6,856 bases of DNA from NCBI GenBank assembly GCA_028711675.1, contig JAQTRT010000176.1, forward strand, positions 1 to 6,856. The letters run 5' to 3'. Source of the stretch: a bacterium. Lineage in GTDB: Bacteria; Spirochaetota; JAHITG01. The notes beneath the pieces were generated by a model. The model worked only from the letters and a program-made list of their open reading frames with translations. It made no database searches and had not been told where the DNA came from. Both the position numbers and the translations under genes were made by a program. Each line of letters begins with the position of its first letter. The stretch's first letter is position 1. This document shows, piece by piece, positions 1-5,528 of this stretch.

Positions 1-428
1 ATCTTCTCATCAAGCCCGGATTCCCTGGTAAGGCTCCCCTTGTCGGAATATTCGCCGGAGAGCTGGTAATTCTCGGATGCTTCCTTATACTTGGAAGCGG
101 TGAAGAGCTCGTTCCCCTTATTAAAATAGATAGTGGCCAGTTTACCGCATGAGTATTTATTTCCGGATTTCTTAAAATTCACAATGGCATTGTCTGTTTT
201 CTTCGCATCCAGGTCGTTCATGCCCTTTCTGTAATAACAGATGGCTATCCGGCCCTGTGCTTCCTGTCGTTCATCGTCCGTGGGTTCTTCTTTCAGCACA
301 TCCTGGTATGCGTTGAGGGCTTCATCCAGGTTCCCCTCTTGCAGAAGGTCATCCCCTTTTGTCAGTCTGCTCCCGCCGCAGGAAGCCAAGAATGCAGCGA
401 TAACCAATAAAATCCAGTATTTACGCAT
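1..428 (-). CDS. TPR-like lipoprotein, partial (3' end beyond window)
   Basis: The frame is open from an ATG at 428 to the window edge, giving the first 142 residues. The N-terminus is a lipoprotein signal peptide: basic MRKYW, a hydrophobic stretch, then a lipobox LASC with the lipidated cysteine at residue 17 followed by GGS. The mature part is helical and TPR-like. Residues 24-51 (KGDDLLQEGNLDEALNAYQ and following) match a TPR helix pair, and similar alternations recur at about 67-90 (DAKKTDNAIVNFKKSG) and 100-120 (KGNELFTASKYKEASENY). The start is well fixed: AGGAGG sits 10 nt upstream. The protein probably resides in the inner or outer membrane, and TPR lipoproteins usually act as scaffolds in envelope or secretion complexes. 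The specific role is not recognisable. Base composition is G+C-richer than the HEPN/TcmP genes, so it is probably host backbone. The lipoprotein call is firm; the TPR call is moderately firm. Confidence 0.8.
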   Translation of the reverse strand, partial: MRKYWILLVIAAFLASCGGSRLTKGDDLLQEGNLDEALNAYQDVLKEEPTDDERQEAQGRIAICYYRKGMNDLDAKKTDNAIVNFKKSGNKYSCGKLATIYFNKGNELFTASKYKEASENYQLSGEYSDKGSLTRESGLDEK

Positions 429-438
429 ATGACCGATA

Positions 439-444
439 CCTCCT
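439..444 (-). promoter_or_regulatory. Shine-Dalgarno site of the lipoprotein gene
   Basis: A perfect AGGAGG (minus strand) lies 10 nt before the ATG at 428 and fixes the start. A second, similar AGGAGGG lies slightly further upstream, around 451-457, but has no start codon at a suitable distance. Confidence 0.7.
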
Positions 445-533
445 ATGATGATTATCCCTCCTGATACGGGTCAGAACAGGAACGATCCCCGGAAACAGCC
501 GTTACTGACCGGTTTCTTCGTTTCTCTTAAAAA

Positions 534-561
534 AAATTATCATTTTTGAATACAAAGTCAA
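534..561 (-). promoter_or_regulatory. Candidate sigma70-type promoter for the lipoprotein gene
   Basis: On the minus strand TTGACT (556-561, five of six bases of the -35 consensus) is followed after 16 nt by TAATTT (534-539), a poor -10 match. It lies in the 183-nt gap between the AbiEii stop and the lipoprotein ATG and would give a leader of about 100 nt. The -10 is weak, so this is only a candidate. The rest of the gap shows nothing I can assign. Confidence 0.3.
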
Positions 562-611
562 GGGGAAATTCAGGCCGTCACCTGGCAAAGCCGGGGTTTT
601 ATTATAAAATG

Positions 612-1466
612 TCAGTCCATGTATCTTTTCATTTGTTCCAGCTGGTTGATAAAAAAGTCCCTGCTCCAGACCTCAAGCTTATCCTGCGATGCTGTCGGGA
701 TGAAGCGCATAACATCCTCTTTTGCTTTTTTCCAGTCAATGCCTGTGATCTTCTCTTTAAGGTTTTTCACATACCAGTCCATGTCAATACTGAGCTTCTG
801 CTTTTCCCACGGCCCAATCTGTAAAAGCGCGTTTTTAAGGAGAATGAAATTAAGCCTGGTTTTTTTGGATACATACCATGCGAAATCATACCAGTCCCGT
901 CCTTTCACATATTTCCGGCAGAGCAAAGCGTGTGATTTCAGGGAAAAGCTCGAGTCCGGTGATTGCGTGGTAATGGCCGCAACAGTCGGGAAATTGATGT
1001 ACTGGGTCTCGAATTCCGAGCCTTTCGGCGGGTTGGTATCGATCTCAAGCTTGACCCTGATCTTTCGGGCATTATGCCTGGAAAAGGGAAGGTCGATGAG
1101 GATGACCTTACCGATGGAATCTGTTTTCAGGAACACTTTTTTTACGTTACTTTCAGACCTGTCCTGTATCTGCAGTTTCAGGCCTTCCGCCTGCAAATCA
1201 CCCAGGACAGGGCCTGTATATTCCTGCCATTTGAATTTTCGGTCAGGCTTTTTCAGGATAAAGTCCAGGTCTTCGGAAAAACGGTCCAGGTTATGGACCA
1301 TGCGCAAATACGTGCCGCCGTGAAATCCGGCAATGGAAAAAAAGCCGGTCCTGGCCAGGCTGGCCAGCATATAATACTGGACGATCTCTTGCAGGATATT
1401 CTCCTGCTCGATCCCGTTCTTTGGCGAATATTCCCTGAGCTTTTCCCTGATAATATCTTTAAACAT
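612..1466 (-). CDS. abiEii: AbiEii/AbiGii-family nucleotidyltransferase toxin (type IV TA)
   Basis: A 284-residue protein of the AbiEii/AbiGii toxin family, which has a DNA-polymerase-beta-type nucleotidyltransferase fold. The hallmark motifs are present: GGTYLR at residues 50-55 (the G-G-T loop), RFSEDLDF at 62-69 with the presumed metal-binding pair D66/D68, KLEIDTNPP at 139-147, and the family-typical segment at 176-197 containing HALLCRK and KGRDWYDF. Length fits a full-length toxin and no catalytic motif is missing. Members of this superfamily inhibit growth by nucleotide transfer; the mycobacterial MenT relatives modify the 3' end of tRNA. The substrate here is unknown. The start codon overlaps the abiEi stop by 8 nt (ATGTTTAA), which suggests translational coupling, as usual for a toxin following its antitoxin. 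Probable role: abortive infection or maintenance of the accessory region. The family call is very secure; the activity is inferred. Confidence 0.95.
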   Translation of the reverse strand: MFKDIIREKLREYSPKNGIEQENILQEIVQYYMLASLARTGFFSIAGFHGGTYLRMVHNLDRFSEDLDFILKKPDRKFKWQEYTGPVLGDLQAEGLKLQIQDRSESNVKKVFLKTDSIGKVILIDLPFSRHNARKIRVKLEIDTNPPKGSEFETQYINFPTVAAITTQSPDSSFSLKSHALLCRKYVKGRDWYDFAWYVSKKTRLNFILLKNALLQIGPWEKQKLSIDMDWYVKNLKEKITGIDWKKAKEDVMRFIPTASQDKLEVWSRDFFINQLEQMKRYMD

Positions 1467-2115
1467 GTTTGATGGCCTTTTTTAAATTAAAAAGATAATC
1501 CCTGACCCGTCTGTTGGTCATACTATCAGAAATTTCATTATAATTTTTCATGGAAATCTCTTTCAGCCGGTCTTTTTCAATGCGCAAAGAAACGACCAGA
1601 TAATCCAGTTTCTCTTTATCCCATGAGACCTTTTTGTTCAGATAGATCATATCGGCGATAGCGCGCAAAGGTTCGGCCATGAATGCCCAGCCGCGGCCCT
1701 TGAACCGGACGGCCCTGACCCCGGCCTTGAAATTTTTACTGGCAATACTGTAATAGGAAAAGGTCCCGAGCGGATTACGGTATGTCCTGGTCCTGAGAGT
1801 GGTCATACAGCCCACCTGGAACAGGGCTTCAGGGATAAGGTCGTGATGCCATAAGGCGGATTCAAGGCTGACATAGGAAGGGGAAAGGAGCATGCCGGCC
1901 ACGACGAACGGATGGGGGTCCGACCTGCGGTATTTTTCGGACAGGCAGTACATATTTGGTTTTAGTCTGATGATTTCCTTATGTCTCAGGGATTTATTGA
2001 TCAAAAATTTAAGGGCATTCTCTTTTACGGACGGGAACAGATTACTGAGCACGGTTTTATTAAAAAGCCCGTCCGGCGGATTTAAATTCCATACTTTTTC
2101 CGTTAATGTCTGCAT
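1459..2115 (-). CDS. abiEi: AbiEi-family antitoxin / transcriptional repressor
   Basis: A 218-residue AbiEi-type antitoxin, the partner of the overlapping AbiEii toxin. Residues 1-60 form a winged-helix DNA-binding region (LFNKTVLSNLFPSV, then the wing near RLKPNMYCLSEKY). The C-terminal antitoxin domain carries the family signature SYVSLESALWHHDLIPE at 80-96, the hydrophobic beta-rich stretch around 112-135 (GTFSYYSIASKNFKAGV), and the helix AEPLRAIADMIYL at 147-159. In characterised AbiE systems this protein neutralises the toxin without stable binding (type IV) and represses the operon by binding inverted repeats in its promoter; an inverted repeat about 55 nt upstream of this ATG fits that. 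The ATG at 2115 is preceded by a weak AAGGGG/GGA ribosome site. Transcription order antitoxin then toxin is normal for AbiE. Confidence 0.92.
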   Translation of the reverse strand: MQTLTEKVWNLNPPDGLFNKTVLSNLFPSVKENALKFLINKSLRHKEIIRLKPNMYCLSEKYRRSDPHPFVVAGMLLSPSYVSLESALWHHDLIPEALFQVGCMTTLRTRTYRNPLGTFSYYSIASKNFKAGVRAVRFKGRGWAFMAEPLRAIADMIYLNKKVSWDKEKLDYLVVSLRIEKDRLKEISMKNYNEISDSMTNRRVRDYLFNLKKAIKHV

Positions 2116-2169
2116 ATGTTTATCCGGCCCCTTCTATTTCATTATCGGCTCGATGGGCACATTCTTTAA

Positions 2170-2212
2170 TTTTTGCGAATAAGTTGCTTTTTTAGCAACT
2201 TTATTGCAAAAA
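2170..2212. promoter_or_regulatory. Inverted repeat, candidate AbiEi operator
   Basis: Two 18-nt arms (2170-2187 and 2195-2212) match at 15 of 18 positions around a 7-nt T-rich spacer. The core, AAGTTGCT (2181-2188) and AGCAACTT (2194-2201), is a perfect 8-bp inverted repeat around TTTTT. It lies 55-97 nt upstream of the abiEi ATG. In the direction of transcription it is not followed by a T-run, so it does not look like a rho-independent terminator of the preceding gene. AbiEi proteins are known to bind inverted repeats in their own promoter, so an autoregulatory operator is the best reading. I could not place convincing -35/-10 boxes, although A+T-rich TATA-like sequence follows at 2213-2235. 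Confidence 0.5.
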
Positions 2213-2280
2213 TATTTATAAGATAATATACACAAATGACCGGAAAAAGTCAAGAGGAAAAAACAGCAGAGTTTTTAAAA

Positions 2281-2314
2281 AGTTGAAAGTTGAAACACGG
2301 CACCTTCCCGGCAT
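2281..2314 (+). repeat. Left copy of a 34-nt imperfect inverted repeat
   Basis: Begins AGTTGAAAGTTGAAACACGG and runs to GGCAT at 2314, just touching the stop codon of the radical-SAM-like gene. The reverse complement of 5401-5434 matches it at 27 of 34 positions, and at 23 of 26 in the outer part. All seven differences are transitions, with G or C here against A or T in the other copy. The geometry is that of terminal inverted repeats with AGTTGAAA outermost, bounding a segment of 3,154 bp. It could alternatively be a dispersed genomic repeat. No target-site duplication is evident next to it. Confidence 0.6.
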
Positions 2315-3081
2315 CAGACATAAGTTCCGTCCTTTATATGATAGCCGATTTCATTTTTTTTACAGAACCTTATTACTGTTTTTGAAAGTTCATTATAAAA
2401 CTTTTTATGATCTTTCCATAATCCGGCTTTGGCGCTGTAATTGATCCGGCCAAATACAATTTTATCAACAAAGGCTACAGCCTTAAGTATTTCAGAAATA
2501 TCCTGTTCAATAAAGTTCGGTGTCGGATAGGGTTCCATGCTAACCCAGGTTTTCAAACCACGGTTATGAAGATATTTTAATGACGCGATCCGCTCTTTGA
2601 AGACAGCTGTCCAGGGTTCATATTCTTTCCTGAAATCATCATTCAGGGAAACAATGGATATACCGTATTCGTTATCCGGATTCAATGCCTGCAGCCGGAC
2701 AATTTCTTCGGGATAAATACCTTTTGTTAAAATGGTGCAATTGATGGAATTAAAATTAAGCTTATGAATGATTTTTAAGCTAAGGTCCGCGATTTCTTCC
2801 TGCTGGTACATAAAGGGATCAGTTGAAAAACAAAGATGGACATATTTTATCCGTTTTCTATACCTGGGTATCTCCCTATCAAGCAGTTCAAGCGCATTAG
2901 CCACAATTTTCGGCCTGCGCCATTCATCATAGGTCTTCACGATCCCGCATCTTTTTTTCATAAGAAAAGCATAACATGGATATTTACATCCGTGCGAACA
3001 TCCTTCCGCATGATTCAGGCAAAAGTCGGCATATTCAACGCCACTATGGTATAATAATGATTTTCTGTAAATATAATCCAT
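2314..3081 (-). CDS. Radical-SAM-like protein with variant C-x3-C-x3-C motif (TcmP partner)
   Basis: A 255-residue protein resembling the compact spore-photoproduct-lyase-like radical SAM group. Near the N-terminus, GCSHGCKYPCYAF (residues 27-39) has cysteines at 28, 32 and 36. This is C-x3-C-x3-C, one residue longer than the usual C-x3-C-x2-C that binds the 4Fe-4S cluster. Further family-like features are CFSTDPFM at 84-91, TILTKG at 116-121, EYGISIVSL at 138-146, EPW then R164...L at 155-171, and VSMEPYPTP at 180-188, spaced as the strands of a TIM-type barrel. It starts 2 nt after the tcmP stop, so the two are surely cotranscribed, and TcmP proteins are named for partnering a three-Cys-motif protein. 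The target is unknown; nucleic acid repair or modification is a guess based on the photolyase-like look. The radical-SAM relationship is fairly secure; whether it performs radical chemistry is not. Confidence 0.8.
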   Translation of the reverse strand: MDYIYRKSLLYHSGVEYADFCLNHAEGCSHGCKYPCYAFLMKKRCGIVKTYDEWRRPKIVANALELLDREIPRYRKRIKYVHLCFSTDPFMYQQEEIADLSLKIIHKLNFNSINCTILTKGIYPEEIVRLQALNPDNEYGISIVSLNDDFRKEYEPWTAVFKERIASLKYLHNRGLKTWVSMEPYPTPNFIEQDISEILKAVAFVDKIVFGRINYSAKAGLWKDHKKFYNELSKTVIRFCKKNEIGYHIKDGTYV

Positions 3082-3083
3082 TT

Positions 3084-3989
3084 TTAAAACAAACTCTTTT
3101 GACCATCAGGAGATGCTTTTATCACACTTTGCCAAATTTTTTGGGCTAACGGTGCCTTTGAGGCTAAAATGAGTACATATAACTCCACTTCTTTTGTATT
3201 CTTAATTGAAACCACAGGTACTCCAGAATACTCCTCTGAATCTGTAACAGCGAGTTTTAAACCGTTATCCGGATAACCGATATTTTTTAACTGTTCAATA
3301 AATATATCAATTAATATGCTGGAAATCCGGTTTTGAGGCTGGTTTACTAAAGCTCTTCTCCATCTATCGGTACCTAAAAAATCATCCAATATGGCTTTTT
3401 CATGTTCCTGCCAGATATCAAGGTTCCGTTTGATAGCTCCTGTTGGAAAATGGATTAGCATATCCATTCTTTTAAATTGGGCAAGTTGTTTTATTGTATT
3501 AAACTTTAATGCTCCCGGACCAAAAGGATCAATAAAGGTAAAATGATAACGGTTATATCTTGTTTGACTTAAACTTTGAATTAACACATTAATATTCTGA
3601 TTTGAATCGCCAATATAAGCCTTAATATTATAATGAGTATCTATTCTTTTTATTAACGCATCGATGTTATTTTTCTCAATATCCATAAAATGATACTCAT
3701 TAAAAGGAACACCCTTTGGATTTAATGCCCGGATACAGCCGCCATCAATTTCCCTTTGCTCATCTTTAATTATACATCTACCGGGCCCGGAAAAGAGATC
3801 AATATAAACGGCATTTCCCAAGTTTAAGAACTTCCGTCTGGCTTCTGATGTAGCCTCCAGGTATCTTTCCAGAAAAAAGTATTTTTCTTCAACCCATGGG
3901 CCTACACATTGGACCAATAATCCATCAGAACCCGGGAAAAGACAATTCCCATTTTCAAGCCTACAGTTTTTTTCCTTACAGTTTCTCAT
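3084..3989 (-). CDS. tcmP: Three-Cys-motif partner protein TcmP (class I SAM methyltransferase fold)
   Basis: A 301-residue protein that fits the TcmP family. It has the layout of a Rossmann-fold class I methyltransferase: motif I YIDLFSGPGR at 62-71, an acidic end of strand 2 in EYHFMDIEKNN at 98-108 (D103), GD at 127-128, and a motif-IV-like FIDPFGPG at 152-159 (D154-P-F-G). DMLIHFPTGAIKRN follows at 176-189, typical of TcmP. The N-terminus adds cysteines 4, 9, 16 and 28 that could bind metal. The next gene, 2 nt downstream, is the three-Cys-motif radical-SAM-like protein, which matches the family's definition. Substrate and reaction are unknown. The ATG at 3989 follows an in-frame TAA in very A+T-rich DNA and has no visible Shine-Dalgarno site. 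The gene is A+T-richer than the outer genes, suggesting transfer. Confidence 0.88.
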   Translation of the reverse strand: MRNCKEKNCRLENGNCLFPGSDGLLVQCVGPWVEEKYFFLERYLEATSEARRKFLNLGNAVYIDLFSGPGRCIIKDEQREIDGGCIRALNPKGVPFNEYHFMDIEKNNIDALIKRIDTHYNIKAYIGDSNQNINVLIQSLSQTRYNRYHFTFIDPFGPGALKFNTIKQLAQFKRMDMLIHFPTGAIKRNLDIWQEHEKAILDDFLGTDRWRRALVNQPQNRISSILIDIFIEQLKNIGYPDNGLKLAVTDSEEYSGVPVVSIKNTKEVELYVLILASKAPLAQKIWQSVIKASPDGQKSLF

Positions 3990-3994
3990 ATAAT

Positions 3995-4000
3995 ATTATA
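3995..4000 (-). promoter_or_regulatory. Possible -10 element directly before tcmP
   Basis: A consensus TATAAT ends 5 nt before the tcmP ATG. If used, transcription would start at or next to the ATG and give a leaderless mRNA, which would agree with the lack of a ribosome site there. There is no good -35 hexamer 16-18 nt upstream (the region is A-rich), and such matches are common in A+T-rich DNA, so the support is weak. Confidence 0.2.
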
Positions 4001-4025
4001 TACAAAAAATATATCACTTTTTTTA

Positions 4026-4163
4026 TTAATATTTTTTATACCGCTTAATAAATCTTATAGAAAAGCATGGGGAGGTTGGTAATACTATACATTTCTCCTT
4101 GTCATATGTCAGATACCGATACCATACTACCAAATCGTCTTCTATCCTGTCTGCCCTCTTCAT
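4026..4163 (-). CDS. Small ORF, 45 codons, overlapping the HEPN gene stop (unknown)
   Basis: An ATG at 4163 overlaps the HEPN stop in the arrangement ATGA, the classical signature of coupled translation, and opens 45 codons to a TAA at 4026. The product starts MKRADRIEDDLVVWYRYLTY, contains two cysteines (25 and 33) and ends in a basic tail (RFIKRYKKY). It is rich in aromatic and charged residues, without a signal peptide or membrane segment. No Shine-Dalgarno site stands out, so translation would depend on re-initiation. tcmP begins 36 nt further on. I do not recognise a family. It could be a small partner or antitoxin-like regulator of the HEPN protein, a decayed fragment of a longer gene, or a chance ORF. 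The ATGA overlap and its fit between two cotranscribed genes are the only arguments that it is real. Confidence 0.4.
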   Translation of the reverse strand: MKRADRIEDDLVVWYRYLTYDKEKCIVLPTSPCFSIRFIKRYKKY

Positions 4164-5302
4164 GACATTTTTAAATACTCAATAAATTTGGGATCCTTTA
4201 AATATTCATTAATAATTGCTTTTAAATATTGATATAAAATATGAACAAGATTATCTAAAAAATATTCATTGCCTTGTTTCTTTTCTTTTTTTAAAATAGC
4301 ATTCAAATCATCTATATTGCCATGAGCAATACAAGATCGTGTTTTATAAATTATTTTCAAATTATTTTTAATCTCATCAATATTTTGACTTTTATTATTT
4401 TGATAGATTATAATAGAAGTTTTTAACTGAAATTGCTTACTAATGGAATCTTCTACATTAAATCTATTTGAATTCGGATTTCTTGTTAAAATAAATTCAA
4501 TTAAGCTGGTAAGAAGAACTATTTTTAGTTTATTATCACTTACTCCTTTCGATGCTATTCGTAATAAATTTGATATATATGAAAGCTTATCATCAGTATT
4601 ATTAGTCAGGAAATAATCAATATTACTACTTACCTCAATTAATTTATCTTTTATTTTAGGAAATATTAACCAATCCGTATTATCCTTTTTATTTTTTAAA
4701 TGACAGCCAACGCATAAATAAAGTAAACATTGAATAAAACGTGGATTGTCATAACCTAACAAATCAAGTCTATCATAAATAAAACATCGACCATTATAGA
4801 ATTCATCATCTGTATTAACTAATAAACTAATCAGATGAGAAAAATCGACTAATTTACTCGCATTTTTTTCAATTGGATTCTCATCATCTAATATAAAAAA
4901 TCCCTTTTTACCTTTTTTTTTCATTTTCTTTTGAATTTTATTTAATCTTTCATTTTCACCTTGATCATTATAACGGGCTATAATCCAAATTTTTGCTAAG
5001 AAGCTATATATTTTATCATATGATTTAGCATTAAAATTTTTATTAAATATTTCATTAAAATAATCATCTTTTGAATAATACTTAGCTATATCGCGTAACA
5101 TACTAGCTAAAGAAATGTATCTTTTATCTGCTCTTGGTGGGAATCTTAAGTCATCTGATTTTTGATGATGTTCTTTTATTTTTACTTTAATCAGTTCAAT
5201 CTCATCATTTTCCCGAGGATTATCTAATTCAAATTTATAATACTTAGAAATAATAAGTGGACTTGTAATGGGATAAATATAATCAGTTAATAAAATATTC
5301 AT
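4160..5302 (-). CDS. Apea-like HEPN domain protein, putative RNase effector
   Basis: The protein has 380 residues from the ATG at 5302. An in-frame TTG at 5353 would add 17 residues, but that extension (VTAIRGGFKFLLKW...) looks non-native, so I prefer the ATG, although its ribosome site (GGATAG) is weak. The C-terminal third looks like an Apea-like HEPN domain: a helix LLTSLIEFILTRN at about 263-275, then YKTRSCIAHGN at 319-329, containing the R-x4-H motif (R322, H327) that forms the RNase site in active HEPN proteins. The N-terminal 250 residues are not recognised; a very basic patch (KKMKKKGKK) lies at 125-133. HEPN proteins are frequent RNA-cleaving effectors in toxin-antitoxin and anti-phage systems. 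The gene is markedly A+T-richer than its neighbours, pointing to horizontal acquisition. It is the first gene of the cassette continuing into the small ORF, tcmP and the radical-SAM-like gene. Confidence 0.7.
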   Translation of the reverse strand: MNILLTDYIYPITSPLIISKYYKFELDNPRENDEIELIKVKIKEHHQKSDDLRFPPRADKRYISLASMLRDIAKYYSKDDYFNEIFNKNFNAKSYDKIYSFLAKIWIIARYNDQGENERLNKIQKKMKKKGKKGFFILDDENPIEKNASKLVDFSHLISLLVNTDDEFYNGRCFIYDRLDLLGYDNPRFIQCLLYLCVGCHLKNKKDNTDWLIFPKIKDKLIEVSSNIDYFLTNNTDDKLSYISNLLRIASKGVSDNKLKIVLLTSLIEFILTRNPNSNRFNVEDSISKQFQLKTSIIIYQNNKSQNIDEIKNNLKIIYKTRSCIAHGNIDDLNAILKKEKKQGNEYFLDNLVHILYQYLKAIINEYLKDPKFIEYLKMS

Positions 5303-5371
5303 AACTATCCATTTTAATAAAAACTTAAAACCGCCACGGATAGCAGTGACCAAAACTAGTTAGGCTGTACG

Positions 5372-5400
5372 ATTTCAATTAATAAATAGCCATTTGTAAA
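5372..5400 (-). promoter_or_regulatory. Candidate promoter inside the cassette, before the HEPN gene
   Basis: TTTACA (5395-5400, five of six -35 bases) is separated by 17 nt from TGAAAT (5372-5377, four of six -10 bases) on the minus strand. It abuts the inner edge of the right inverted repeat, so a transferred cassette would carry it along. The leader to the ATG at 5302 would be about 65 nt. Confidence 0.3.
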
Positions 5401-5434
5401 ATACCAAAAAGGTACCGTGTTTTAATTTTCAACT
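5401..5434 (-). repeat. Right copy of the 34-nt imperfect inverted repeat
   Basis: Reads AGTTGAAAATTAAAACACGG from 5434 leftwards on the minus strand and ends GGTAT at 5401. It pairs with 2281-2314 in inverted orientation (27 of 34 positions, all differences transitions). It lies about 100 nt upstream of the HEPN start, in the 5' leader of a transcript from the 5470-5497 promoter. No matching short duplication was seen outside the two copies. Confidence 0.6.
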
Positions 5435-5469
5435 ATTTCTTCTGTTTTTAGCCCCCGTCCAGTAGTAGT

Positions 5470-5497
5470 ATATTACATCTATAAAAACACTTGTCAA
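5470..5497 (-). promoter_or_regulatory. Candidate sigma70 promoter reading towards the HEPN cassette
   Basis: A perfect TTGACA -35 hexamer (5492-5497) is followed after 16 nt by TAATAT (5470-5475, four of six -10 bases) on the minus strand. It lies between the beta-helix stop and the HEPN gene, outside the right inverted repeat, and would start a transcript near 5463 with a leader of about 160 nt. This is the best promoter match in the window. Confidence 0.5.
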
Positions 5498-5528
5498 ATG
5501 GTTTTCAGCCAAAGATTATGCTCAACAC

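Noticed and set aside
241..432. Plus-strand open frame of 63 codons over the lipoprotein start
   Set aside because: The Ser/Arg/Pro-rich product lies antisense to a lipoprotein start with signal peptide and ribosome site; it is a shadow frame.
590..608. G+C hairpin CCTGGC-AAA-GCCGGG followed by GTTTTATT as a terminator
   Set aside because: The T-rich tail is on the plus strand, but no plus-strand gene ends here. Read on the minus strand after abiEii the stem is not followed by a T-run, so it does not serve the genes present.
619..1472. Long plus-strand open frames opposite the AbiEii gene
   Set aside because: Their translations show no family features, while the minus strand carries an intact AbiEii with all its motifs; these are antisense shadows.
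5303..5353. Upstream TTG start at 5353 for the HEPN protein
   Set aside because: It would add 17 residues that look like random translation and needs a rare start codon; the ATG at 5302 gives a more natural N-terminus, though its ribosome site is weak.
2281..5434. CRISPR array or complete insertion sequence
   Set aside because: There are only two repeat copies, in inverted orientation and about 3 kb apart, with no regular spacers and no transposase gene between them.
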